A DNA stretch of 64,000 bases from Flavobacterium limi (GTDB lineage Bacteria > Bacteroidota > Bacteroidia > Flavobacteriales > Flavobacteriaceae), in the NCBI RefSeq assembly GCF_010645075.1, contig NZ_JAADZV010000003.1, positions 1 to 64,000 on the forward strand, in the 5' to 3' direction. The notes under the pieces were generated by a model that saw only the letters and a list, made by a program, of their open reading frames with translations, was not told where the DNA came from and made no database searches. The translations under genes were made by a program, and so were the position numbers. Shown in pieces: positions 52,339 through 60,166 of this stretch. Numbering within the stretch: the first letter of the stretch is position 1; each line of letters begins with the position of its first letter.

Positions 52339-52809
52339 ATGAAAATCTATAAAATAGAAACAATTCAGCATCTTAACGCTACCATTGAAGATTGCTGGGA
52401 CTTTTTTTCGAGTCCAAAAAACCTTCAAACCATCACCCCGAATGATATGAGCTTCGAGATCCAGGATTTTGATGGAAAGCGCATGTATCCCGGGCAAATC
52501 ATAACCTATACGTTGAAACCTTTGTTCGGAATTAAAATCAATTGGGTAACCGTCATTACCGTTTCTCAGGAAAACCAGTATTTCATAGACGAACAGCGTT
52601 TCGGCCCTTACGCTTTATGGCATCACAAACACTTTTTTGAACCGGGAGAAAATGGCGGAACTAAAATGACAGACATTGTACATTATGCCATCCCTTTTGG
52701 ATTTCTTGGGCAAATTATGAATAAATTAGTTGTAAATAAAAAGGTCAATGGCATCTTTGATTTTCGTCGTACCAAAATAGACGAATTGTTCAATTCAAAA
52801 GTAAAATGA
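52339..52809 (+). CDS. SRPBCC (START/Bet v 1-like) family protein
   Basis: This 156-aa cytoplasmic protein has a hydrophobic ligand-binding fold of the polyketide cyclase/SRPBCC group: IETIQHLNATIEDCWDFFSS at the start, LQTITPNDMSFEIQ and KMTDIVHYAIPFGFLGQIMN later. In Flavobacteria this gene often sits next to a photolyase gene, and here its stop overlaps the photolyase start (ATGA). A link to pigment, lipid or oxidative photodamage handling is plausible but unproven. It is separated from crtZ by a repeat element, so it may have its own promoter. Confidence 0.82.
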   Translation: MKIYKIETIQHLNATIEDCWDFFSSPKNLQTITPNDMSFEIQDFDGKRMYPGQIITYTLKPLFGIKINWVTVITVSQENQYFIDEQRFGPYALWHHKHFFEPGENGGTKMTDIVHYAIPFGFLGQIMNKLVVNKKVNGIFDFRRTKIDELFNSKVK

Positions 52810-54098
52810 AACAAAAAGTCTCCTTTTTCTGGTTCCGACGTGATTTACGCTTAGAAGACAATACAGGATTGTTTCATGCTTTGCAATCTGATTTTCCTGT
52901 AATTCCGCTTTTCATTTTTGACGATGAAATTCTGGATAATCTTCCAAAAAATGATGCCAGAGTCAGTTTTATTTATGAATCACTTGAGAAGGTAAATAAT
53001 GAATTGAATACTTTAGAATCTTCCATTTTAATTAAAAAAGGAAATACCAAAAACGTCTGGAAATCCCTCATCGAAGAATTTGATATTCAAAAGGTTTTCT
53101 TCAACAAAGATTACGAACCTTTTGCCATTAAGCGTGATGTGTTAATTACTCAATTATTAAAAGAAAACAATATTGAGTCCTTCACTTATAAAGATCATGT
53201 GATTTTTGAAGAAAAAGAAATTACAAAAGCAGACGGACTTCCTTATACGGTCTACACACCTTACAAAAACAAATGGCTGGAGAAATATCATCTTTCAGGT
53301 TCAGCAACTGAATATGATACGAAATCTTACTTTTCAAATTTTGCAAAAAACAAGTTTCCTTTTCCGGATTTGTCTACCATTGGTTTTGAAAGAAGTGCTA
53401 TAAAAGTACAACCTCATAACCTGACCCAAATTGCCTATTACAAAGAAACCCGCGATTTTCCGGCTTTAGACAGCACTTCGTATCTGTCGCCACATTTACG
53501 CTTTGGAACAGTTAGTATTAGGAAATTAGTGAATTGGGCAAACCGAAAAAATCAGACCTTTCTAAGCGAATTGATCTGGAGAGAATTCTTTATTCAGATT
53601 CTGTTTAGTTTTCCGAATTGCGTCAATCACAATTTCAAATCGGCTTATGACGGCATTCAGTGGCTCAATAACGAAGATGATTTCAAACGCTGGTGTTCCG
53701 GAACAACGGGCTATCCAATGGTCGATGCCGGAATGAGACAACTCAATGAAACCGGATACATGCACAATCGCGTGCGTATGGTCGTGGCAAGTTTTTTATG
53801 CAAACATTTATTGATTAACTGGCAATGGGGCGAAGCCTATTTTGCTGAAAAATTACTTGATTTCGAATTAGCCTCAAACGTAGGAAACTGGCAATGGGCT
53901 GCAGGAACCGGCTGTGATGCCGCTCCGTATTTCAGGGTTTTTAATCCCGAGATCCAACAAAAGAAATTTGACGAGAAAGGAATCTACATCCGTAAATGGA
54001 TTCCTGAATTTGATTTGGGATACAACGAACCAATGATTGATCATGCGTTTGCAAGAGATCGGGCGATTGCAACTTATAAGGCGGGGATACTTAAATAA
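52806..54098 (+). CDS. Cryptochrome/deoxyribodipyrimidine photolyase family protein
   Basis: This 430-aa FAD enzyme repairs UV-induced pyrimidine dimers with blue light. The N-terminal antenna domain begins FWFRRDLRLEDNTGLFHAL. The FAD domain shows ELIWREFFIQILFSFPN, TTGYPMVDAGMRQLNETGYM, HNRVRMVVASFLCKHLLINW and NWQWAAGTGCDAAPYFRVFN, including the Trp residues of the electron chain. A full-length class I type is indicated; whether CPD or another lesion is the substrate cannot be told. The ATGA overlap couples it to the SRPBCC gene, and the carotenoid cluster upstream makes the whole block a light-protection unit. Confidence 0.92.
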   Translation: MKQKVSFFWFRRDLRLEDNTGLFHALQSDFPVIPLFIFDDEILDNLPKNDARVSFIYESLEKVNNELNTLESSILIKKGNTKNVWKSLIEEFDIQKVFFNKDYEPFAIKRDVLITQLLKENNIESFTYKDHVIFEEKEITKADGLPYTVYTPYKNKWLEKYHLSGSATEYDTKSYFSNFAKNKFPFPDLSTIGFERSAIKVQPHNLTQIAYYKETRDFPALDSTSYLSPHLRFGTVSIRKLVNWANRKNQTFLSELIWREFFIQILFSFPNCVNHNFKSAYDGIQWLNNEDDFKRWCSGTTGYPMVDAGMRQLNETGYMHNRVRMVVASFLCKHLLINWQWGEAYFAEKLLDFELASNVGNWQWAAGTGCDAAPYFRVFNPEIQQKKFDEKGIYIRKWIPEFDLGYNEPMIDHAFARDRAIATYKAGILK

Positions 54099-54169
54099 TC
54101 TGGTAATCTTTTGCAAAGCGGCTTTTTAGATAGATTGACGTAATAGGAAATACTTTAAAACGCTTATCG

Positions 54170-54241
54170 TTTAGGAACCGCGTTGCAAACGTACAACTTT
54201 AATCTTAAGAAAAGTGGGGACTCGTTGCAAACGAGCACCAG
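54170..54241. repeat. REP copy, inverted relative to the one at 39 kb
   Basis: TTAGGAACCGCGTTGCAAAC and, about 30 bp on, ACTCGTTGCAAACGAGCACC match the reverse complement of the left end of the 38929-39231 element (GCTCGTTTGCAACGAG, then GCGTTTGCAACGCGG and TTCCTA). The same two REP motifs are kept with similar spacing, but no transposase fragment is present. Confidence 0.65.
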
Positions 54242-54248
54242 AGTTGGG

Positions 54249-54379
54249 TAACGTTTTGGCGCTTGGCGAGGTTGTGAACTTCGGAACCGATTATTTTCGG
54301 TTAAAGATAAAATTTCTTGCGAAATGTAAACCTGAATTTACTACAAAACTCGCAATCTCGCCAAACGGCTGTTAGCGGT
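54249..54379 (-). other. attC-like hairpin after the cassette-like gene
   Basis: TTGGCGAGGTTGTGA (54263-54277) pairs with TCGCAATCTCGCCAA (54350-54364, two G-U pairs). An outer pair TAAC (54249-54252) / GTTA (54371-54374) is separated from it by 10- and 6-nt spacers, with a 70-nt loop. This R''-L''...L'-R' layout and the 126-nt length fit an integron attC site. It lies 15 nt downstream of the stop of the 54394 gene, on the expected side. GTTAGCGGT (54371-54379) is an exact inverted copy of ACCGCTAAC at 55141-55149 beyond the gene start. Confidence 0.45.
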
Positions 54380-54393
54380 TCGGGCTTTTGTCG

Positions 54394-55125
54394 TCATAAT
54401 TCAATTTTTAATTCTTTTGCTAAATCTCTGACATAGTCTTTATGTGGCGATTTGGCTGGTTGAATGTTCTCATAATATTCTTTAAATAGTTTCGCTCCAT
54501 TCTCTTTGTCGTCAAACCAAACAATTAACGCTGTGTCCAACTTTGCTCTTGGTGAAGAACGATAAGGAAGATGTCCGTTGTTAGAGATTATTTTCTCTTT
54601 TGTTTCTAAACCCTCAAACCATTCAAAAACTTTTGTTTCAAGTCCGCTAAAAATTTCTTCACTAATTCTCTTATTATCGTCCGTAATTGTCCACCAATAG
54701 TCTTGTCCAGTTAGTAATGTTCCAAGTCTATCCCTGATTTGACAATCATACTCTTTGTAATACTTTTTGTTTTCTGTCGGTGATTGAAATTGGAAAAGAC
54801 TTTCAATACAAACTCCAAGGTTAACTACAAACTTTCCGTATAGATTTTCTCGCAGTCCTGGTATTTCATAGCCTTGTCCAATCGGATATTGTCCACTTTG
54901 AAAGTTTATCACTTGGATTATTCCATCGTCAAGCCGTCTGTTAAATGTCCTGCCGTTTTTCTTGAAGCCAAGAGGTTTGAGTTTAATAAATACGTCCTTC
55001 TCAACTATGTCAAGTTGAGTTTTAAAATCTGTCGGTGTCGCTGATTGTTTAGTTTCACTTTTAGATTTGTCTTGCCGTTTAAAAATATCAAATATTCCCA
55101 ATTTTATTTTTCTGTTATTATGCAA
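54394..55125 (-). CDS. DUF4304-like protein in a cassette-like unit
   Basis: This 243-aa cytoplasmic protein has a central domain LKPLGFKKNGRTFNRRLDDG, then VINFQSGQYPIGQGYEIPGL and KFVVNLGVCIES, which reads as a DUF4304-type domain. That family occurs in small mobile or immunity-like genes of unknown function. It starts at TTG 55125; no better ATG is close. The gene is bracketed by the exact 9-bp inverted repeat GTTAGCGGT/ACCGCTAAC, with an attC-like hairpin directly after its stop, as in an integron gene cassette. No integron integrase gene is in the window. Neighbouring repeats on both sides show that this 1.3-kb stretch is an insertion hot spot. Confidence 0.75.
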   Translation of the reverse strand: MHNNRKIKLGIFDIFKRQDKSKSETKQSATPTDFKTQLDIVEKDVFIKLKPLGFKKNGRTFNRRLDDGIIQVINFQSGQYPIGQGYEIPGLRENLYGKFVVNLGVCIESLFQFQSPTENKKYYKEYDCQIRDRLGTLLTGQDYWWTITDDNKRISEEIFSGLETKVFEWFEGLETKEKIISNNGHLPYRSSPRAKLDTALIVWFDDKENGAKLFKEYYENIQPAKSPHKDYVRDLAKELKIEL

Positions 55126-55140
55126 TATCTATTTAGCCTG

Positions 55141-55183
55141 ACCGCTAACTTGTATATATGCGAAATAAACATTCGCATATACA
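55141..55183. repeat. Cassette boundary with hairpin
   Basis: ACCGCTAAC (55141-55149) is the inverted partner of 54371-54379. Directly behind it lies TGTATATATGCGAA (55151-55164) pairing with TTCGCATATACA (55172-55183) with a 2-nt bulge. In minus-strand sense this is a hairpin ending in AAGTTAGCGGT, as expected for the site into which a cassette was inserted. Confidence 0.45.
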
Positions 55184-55317
55184 CCCAAATTTAGGTAGAT
55201 TGGCGAATGTTTGTATCGCATTATTATTTTCAAATATATTTATTTTTTCCTACAAATCATCCGAAAGTATTTTGCTTGATTGATTTCTAACAATCTTCTT
55301 CTTTTGAAAACCATTGC

Positions 55318-55399
55318 CCTAGCCCAGATGGAAACGACATCCTTTTGTGGCAGGGTTTGCCACAAAAGATATAGTGCACAGCTGGAACCAGCTCCTAAT
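55318..55399. repeat. Flavobacterial intergenic repeat
   Basis: CCTAGCCCAGATGGAAACGA opens the element. It is followed by CTTTTGTGGCA (55342-55352) and TGCCACAAAAG (55358-55368) around a 5-nt loop, then CAGCTGGAACCAGCTCC. It shares the GTGGCA/TGCCAC stem with 52187-52312 and may act as transcription terminator of the AarF-like gene that ends at its edge. Confidence 0.6.
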
Positions 55400-56699
55400 A
55401 TTTCAAATAATTATCTACAACAATTTTAGCTTTCAGATCAAACATTAAATTGTACAATCCGAAGAACGTTCGGTTCATGTAAATAAAGTGCTTGGAGCCT
55501 CGGTTGCCATTCATTTTTTTCAGGTTGGTATCTTCTGAAAAACGTTTTCCTAATTCTGCGATAGCACTGAAGAATTTTTCATCTGAAAAATCGAATGTTT
55601 CGTTTTGAAATGGTTTCGTAAACAATGATAACAAATCATGAAACATGGCTGTAAAGTATTCAACTTCAGCAGGCGAATCGTCTGTGCGAAGAATTTCCAG
55701 TTCGAATAATTTATCGTTGAAACGGTTTTTATCGGTAATGACATTTTTGTTGATGAGTTCGAAATATGGGATATAAAAGTCATTCGGGATTTGTTTCATA
55801 CAGCCAAAATCCAAAGCAATCAGTCGGTTTTGATCGTCAACCAAGAAGTTTCCGGGATGGGGATCGGCGTGTACTTTTCGCAAAACATGAATTTGATACA
55901 TGTAGAAATCCCATAGTGCCTGACCAATTTTATCTCCGGTTTCACGATCAAAATCTTTTGCTGTAAATTCCGAAAGGTGAATTCCGGTCATCCAGTCCAT
56001 CGTAATGATTTTCTCTGATGAGAATTCAGGATAATAATTCGGAAAAAGAATGTTTTCAATCTTACTGCAGGCTTTTACAACTTCTTCGCTCTGTCTTAAT
56101 TCCAGTAAATAGTTGGTTTCTTCGATGAGTTTGTCTTCAACTTCTTTAAAATATTTATCAGAATCTTTTCCCTGCAGGTTAAACATGCGGATGGCGATTG
56201 GTTTTACAAGTGCCAGGTCTGAAGAAATACTGTTGGCAACACCCGGATACTGAATTTTAACTGCCAGTTTTTTACCATCTTTCTTAGCCAGATGTACTTG
56301 CCCGATACTCGCTGCATTTACCGAATTGGCATTAAATTCGTCAAAGATTTCATTAGGCGTTTTGCCAAAATTGTTTTTGAATGTCTTTAAAACCAGCGGC
56401 GCAGAAAGCGGCGGAACAGAAAATTGTGATAACGAAAATTTCTCAACATAGGCCTGAGGCAAAAAGTTTTTGTTCATGCTCAGCATCTGGGCAACCTTCA
56501 GAGCACTCCCCTTGAGACTTTTTAATCCGTCGTAAATATCTTCGGCATTGTTTTCATTAAGTTTATCGCGGGTCAAATCTGGGTTGACTATTTTTTCAGC
56601 ATAATGTTTTACGTAGTTTACTCCAATTTTAGCTCCTGTCTGGACCAGTTTTCCTGCTCGTTCTATTTTTGAAGTTGGTATATAATCGATTGTTTTCAT
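55395..56699 (-). CDS. AarF/ABC1/UbiB family kinase-like protein
   Basis: This 434-aa atypical protein kinase-like protein of the UbiB group, linked in other organisms to quinone synthesis or lipid homeostasis, has the ABC1 domain at about residues 60-330. The KxGQ-like segment is replaced by LKGSALKVAQMLSMN. The AxAxIGQVH motif reads VNAASIGQVHLAKKDGKKLA, and the invariant VKIQYPG, HADPHPGNFLVDDQN and LIALDFGCMKQIP follow. There is no membrane segment at the C-terminus, unlike E. coli UbiB. Its start overlaps the stop of a TetR-like gene by 4 nt, so they form a two-gene operon. Confidence 0.9.
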   Translation of the reverse strand: MKTIDYIPTSKIERAGKLVQTGAKIGVNYVKHYAEKIVNPDLTRDKLNENNAEDIYDGLKSLKGSALKVAQMLSMNKNFLPQAYVEKFSLSQFSVPPLSAPLVLKTFKNNFGKTPNEIFDEFNANSVNAASIGQVHLAKKDGKKLAVKIQYPGVANSISSDLALVKPIAIRMFNLQGKDSDKYFKEVEDKLIEETNYLLELRQSEEVVKACSKIENILFPNYYPEFSSEKIITMDWMTGIHLSEFTAKDFDRETGDKIGQALWDFYMYQIHVLRKVHADPHPGNFLVDDQNRLIALDFGCMKQIPNDFYIPYFELINKNVITDKNRFNDKLFELEILRTDDSPAEVEYFTAMFHDLLSLFTKPFQNETFDFSDEKFFSAIAELGKRFSEDTNLKKMNGNRGSKHFIYMNRTFFGLYNLMFDLKAKIVVDNYLKY

Positions 56700-57358
56700 T
56701 GTTTGCTGTATATTTTTTCTTTGAAAAGGAATTTTCCTAAATCTATCAAATGGTTCATTGGCGCTACATTCATTAATTCGAAAGATGCATTTACCGATTT
56801 TTCGATAAAAATGTCTGTTTTTTCAAAAGCTGCTGATGCATCGTCTTTCCAGAATTTTATCGTCAGCATCAATTGCAGCCAGGCGCTTTCCTGAATCGCT
56901 TTCTCCTGAAACTTCTGCAGTTTTTCAACTTCAAGCCTGTAATCATCCGTCAAAATTTCAGAAACATATTCTTTAAAACTATCTCTGAGTGCAGTAAGCT
57001 GCGTTAAGTTTTTCAATGGATTTCTGTCTATTTTCAGTGATTGCAGTACATAACTTCTGTTAGCTGTCAGGATTTCGAAGAAGGTAAAATAAAAACTCAG
57101 CATTTTGTTTTTCATATCGTATTCTAAATAATCTGTGTTTTGATGCAGCAAATTAATTGTATTGACAAAAAACAATCTGAAAATCTCTTTTTCCAAACCT
57201 TCGAGCGTTCCAAAAAAAGTATAAAATTCAGCCTCGGTAAAATCTTTATCTTTTGCAAAATGATAAACCGATTTTGGTTTTTCGCCTTTCTCCAGCACTT
57301 CATTCATGTATATTGAAACAATATCTTCTTTACTGATTACCTTATTTTTAGCAGCCAT
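56696..57358 (-). CDS. TetR-like transcriptional regulator
   Basis: This 220-aa protein has an N-terminal helix-turn-helix of TetR type (ISKEDIVSIYMNEVLEKGEK, then TEAEFYTFFGTLEGLEKEIF), a little degenerate at the recognition helix. The remainder is all-helical and probably binds ligand or partner. Translational coupling (4-nt overlap) with the AarF-like kinase suggests the pair works together. It may be a regulator of the operon or, given the divergent HTH, a partner protein of the kinase. Confidence 0.75.
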   Translation of the reverse strand: MAAKNKVISKEDIVSIYMNEVLEKGEKPKSVYHFAKDKDFTEAEFYTFFGTLEGLEKEIFRLFFVNTINLLHQNTDYLEYDMKNKMLSFYFTFFEILTANRSYVLQSLKIDRNPLKNLTQLTALRDSFKEYVSEILTDDYRLEVEKLQKFQEKAIQESAWLQLMLTIKFWKDDASAAFEKTDIFIEKSVNASFELMNVAPMNHLIDLGKFLFKEKIYSKQ

Positions 57359-57456
57359 TTTTTTAAAATTTAGAATTTGCCTTAAAGGTAAGGAATGTTT
57401 GAGTATCTTTACTTATACCCACACGAGAGACACTGTTAAATATATTGTAAACTATC

Positions 57457-58368
57457 ATGGCTGCGACTGTACTACTAACCGGGGGAACCGGATTTATTGG
57501 CGAATATCTAACGAATATCCTTTTAGCAAATGGTTTTTTGGTATCTGTTTTAAGCAGATCAAGCCGAAACAATACAGATCATATTACCTATTATAAATGG
57601 AATCCGGATGAGGATTACATTGATGAAGAAGCTATCACTTCTGCAGATTATGTCATTCATCTGGCAGGGGAAGGAATTGTAGAAAAAAGATGGACTGCTA
57701 AACGTAAAAAAGCCATTTTAGAAAGCCGGGTAAAACCTATTGAACTCATTTATTCTGTTTTACAAAAAAAGAACAAATCGCTGAAAGCATTTGTTTCTGC
57801 TTCTGCAGTTGGAATCTATGGAGCCGAAACTTCTGACGAGATTTGTACAGAAAACACTCCTCCAGCCAATGATTTTTTAGGCACTACCTGTCAGAAGTGG
57901 GAAGGAGCAGTTACTAAAATAGAATCACTGGGTATTAGAACTGCAAAAATCAGGACCGGAATTGTTTTAGGCAGAAATGAAGGTTTTCTTAAAAAACTGC
58001 TGCCGGGTTTTAAAATGGGCTTCGGAACCATATTAGGAACGGGAAAACAATTTTTGCCCTGGATTCATATTGAAGATTTATGTGGTATCTACTTAAAAAC
58101 CATTCAGGATGAAGAACTAAATGGGCCTTATAATGCAACTGTTTTAGATAAGACTACAAATGAGACATTATCTAAAACACTTGCAAACTTGCTCGGTTAT
58201 TCGATTTGGCTTCCTAAAGTTCCGGCTTTTGTTCTTAAAATTGTTCTTGGCGAAATGAGTATCGCTGTATTGACAGGAAAAAGGGTTTCTTCTGAAAAAA
58301 TTAAGGGCGCAGGTTTCCATTTTCAGTTTGAAGATTTAAAAACGGCACTTTCAAACTGTGTGTCCTAA
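57457..58368 (+). CDS. TIGR01777/YfcH-type NAD-dependent epimerase-like protein
   Basis: This 303-aa protein of the extended short-chain dehydrogenase group has the TVLLTGGTGFIGEYLTNIL nucleotide-binding motif at residues 4-22 and the conserved HLAGEGIVEKRWTAKRKKAI and SASAVGIYG (with the Tyr of the active site). FLPWIHIEDLCGIYLKTI and a C-terminal DUF1731-like part with PAFVLKIVLGEMSIAVLTGK complete it. Length is normal. Homologues are housekeeping proteins of unknown precise function, sometimes linked to cell division control. It diverges from the TetR-like gene by 98 nt. Confidence 0.9.
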   Translation: MAATVLLTGGTGFIGEYLTNILLANGFLVSVLSRSSRNNTDHITYYKWNPDEDYIDEEAITSADYVIHLAGEGIVEKRWTAKRKKAILESRVKPIELIYSVLQKKNKSLKAFVSASAVGIYGAETSDEICTENTPPANDFLGTTCQKWEGAVTKIESLGIRTAKIRTGIVLGRNEGFLKKLLPGFKMGFGTILGTGKQFLPWIHIEDLCGIYLKTIQDEELNGPYNATVLDKTTNETLSKTLANLLGYSIWLPKVPAFVLKIVLGEMSIAVLTGKRVSSEKIKGAGFHFQFEDLKTALSNCVS

Positions 58369-58374
58369 TTACGG

Positions 58375-58944
58375 CTACTTTAAGGATAACAGAACCTTTT
58401 CGTCATTTCCAATTATACCGCTTAATTCTGTATTAGCAGTTTTTGCAATTTTGGAAGCTATTCTGTCTGGTATTTCAATATCAAAATCTGAAATAGTGAT
58501 TGGGAAGTCAGACTTGATTTGAATTCCTCCGTAAACTTTTTTCAGAAAAGCCTTTACCAGCATGTCCTTAGATTTTCCGCGGATTATTAATTTGCCTTTT
58601 ATCAGATATTCTTTTTCTGTTTCATCAATATCTTTTAAGTCAAATTTTGCAATTTTACCTTTAAAAACAGCTTTGGGATACCGATGGCTTTCTATATAAT
58701 TTTCGTTGAAATGCTCTTGCATCAAATCCAGTTTAAAATGAAAGTCTCTCATTAAAACAGCACAAAATAATGTACTAGTTTTTGGATCCAAAATAATCAT
58801 AACCGATCTGTTTACCGCTTTTATTTCTTCAAAAAATGGTACACTGGCTTCAAAGTTTATTATTGCTTTCTCAGTAGTAATTTTTTCCTGGGCAATAAAA
58901 GAATAAGTGGTAAACAATAAAATTAAAAATACAGTTCTTTTCAT
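58375..58944 (-). CDS. YceI family protein
   Basis: This 189-aa exported lipid-binding-like beta-barrel protein has a Sec signal peptide (residues 1-18, ending FIAQE). YceI features include TEKAIINFEASVPFFEEIKA, FNENYIESHRYPKAVFKGKI and KGKLIIRGKSKDMLVKAFLK. The family binds polyisoprenoid chains. ATG at 58956 is in frame too, but ATG 58944 gives the better signal peptide. The gene converges with the epimerase-like gene, the two stop codons being 6 nt apart. Confidence 0.85.
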   Translation of the reverse strand: MKRTVFLILLFTTYSFIAQEKITTEKAIINFEASVPFFEEIKAVNRSVMIILDPKTSTLFCAVLMRDFHFKLDLMQEHFNENYIESHRYPKAVFKGKIAKFDLKDIDETEKEYLIKGKLIIRGKSKDMLVKAFLKKVYGGIQIKSDFPITISDFDIEIPDRIASKIAKTANTELSGIIGNDEKVLLSLK

Positions 58945-59137
58945 AATCGTCAACATTTAAACAATTATGTCATTCGGTTTTTAATTTAAGAAGAAGAAAA
59001 AATCAGGATCAAAAAAATCGAATGGCGACTCCGTGAAAAATTCCGTAACCTGCAAATGGTTACACTTAAAGTTACGAAATTTCCATGAATTCGGTTGACG
59101 ATTTTGTGCTAAATATTTGTGAATGTTTTAAGTATAA

Positions 59138-59533
59138 CTATTCATGAACTGCAGTACAAATTTCTATTAAAAAGCCATTCAAATCCCTTACATAGGCAAC
59201 GATTTGACCCCATGGTTTCTGTTTAGGCTCTGTAACCAAAACAGCCCCTAAAGAAGTTGTCTTTTGCACCAGTTCACCAACATCATCTGTTATAAAACCT
59301 AATTCAATGGCAAAAGGTTTATCTTCTAAACTGCTTTCGATAAAACCTTCTGGTAGATTTTGTGAAGCCAGGTTTTTTGAAGCGAATGAAATTGTAGTTT
59401 CTCCTGTGCTTAATTCACCATAATCATTTTCAGGAGTTATAAATTTTCTTGAAAAGCCAAATGCGTTTTCATAAAAAGTAATTGTCTTTTCTACATCTTC
59501 TACATATAAAATTGTATAGCCAAATTTTACCAT
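59138..59533 (-). CDS. VOC family (glyoxalase-like) protein
   Basis: This 131-aa VOC superfamily protein has the typical opening KFGYTILYVEDVEKTITFYE and closing GFLIEICTAVHE, with the last Glu as likely metal ligand. The middle AIELGFITDDVGELVQKTTS matches the second half of the fold. It is cytoplasmic and of unknown substrate. A second VOC gene is at 27450 but the two are not close in sequence. It stands between YceI and a thioesterase, all on the minus strand with gaps of 41 nt or more. Confidence 0.85.
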   Translation of the reverse strand: MVKFGYTILYVEDVEKTITFYENAFGFSRKFITPENDYGELSTGETTISFASKNLASQNLPEGFIESSLEDKPFAIELGFITDDVGELVQKTTSLGAVLVTEPKQKPWGQIVAYVRDLNGFLIEICTAVHE

Positions 59534-59574
59534 CTTGTTTTTATTTAAAATATTTATTACTACAAGGTAACAAA

Positions 59575-60123
59575 TTATCCAATTTCGAGCAATACATTAT
59601 ACTTGTCTAAATTTGCCAGATCCTCTATTGAATTTACTTTAGCTTCTTTGGCGTGTTCTTCTATTTCTTTTTTGGTTTCAATTTGTTTGATGCATTTTCT
59701 AAAGCGGCGTACCTCATCCAGATTCGTCAAAATTAATCCCGGAACCTGAACGCTTTTCCCTTCTTTATCTTTTGCAACCATTGTAAAGTAAGATGAGTTG
59801 CAATGCTTAATCACACCCGTCTGAATGTGTTCTGCCTCTACCCTAATGCCAACTACCATAGAACTTCTCCCAACATAATTCACTGAGGCTTTCATCGTCA
59901 CCAATTCGCCTACTTCAATAGGTTTTAAAAAGTTTACTGTATCGACTGAAGCAGTTACACAATAATTACCGCAAAATTTTGAAGCACACGCAAAAGCAAT
60001 CTGATCGAGAAGCTGTAAAATATATCCTCCGTGAATTTTTCCGCTAAAGTTGGTATGTGACGGAAGCATTAACTCGGAAATACTAATTTTTGATGAAGAA
60101 ACGGGTTTGAAATCTGTATTCAT
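59575..60123 (-). CDS. Acyl-CoA thioesterase (hotdog fold)
   Basis: This 182-aa hotdog-fold hydrolase splits acyl-CoA thioesters. The family motif is clear: LMLPSHTNFSGKIHGGYILQ with the helix ending LLDQIAFACASKFCG, then SVDTVNFLKPIEVGELVTMK. A C-terminal extension of about 40 residues is helical. Such YciA/BACH-like enzymes are cytoplasmic housekeeping proteins. Start ATG at 60123 is well placed. Confidence 0.9.
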   Translation of the reverse strand: MNTDFKPVSSSKISISELMLPSHTNFSGKIHGGYILQLLDQIAFACASKFCGNYCVTASVDTVNFLKPIEVGELVTMKASVNYVGRSSMVVGIRVEAEHIQTGVIKHCNSSYFTMVAKDKEGKSVQVPGLILTNLDEVRRFRKCIKQIETKKEIEEHAKEAKVNSIEDLANLDKYNVLLEIG

Positions 60124-60166
60124 TAATAGTGTTATTTATAGTTTTGGTTTGTTTATTTAAATGGAA

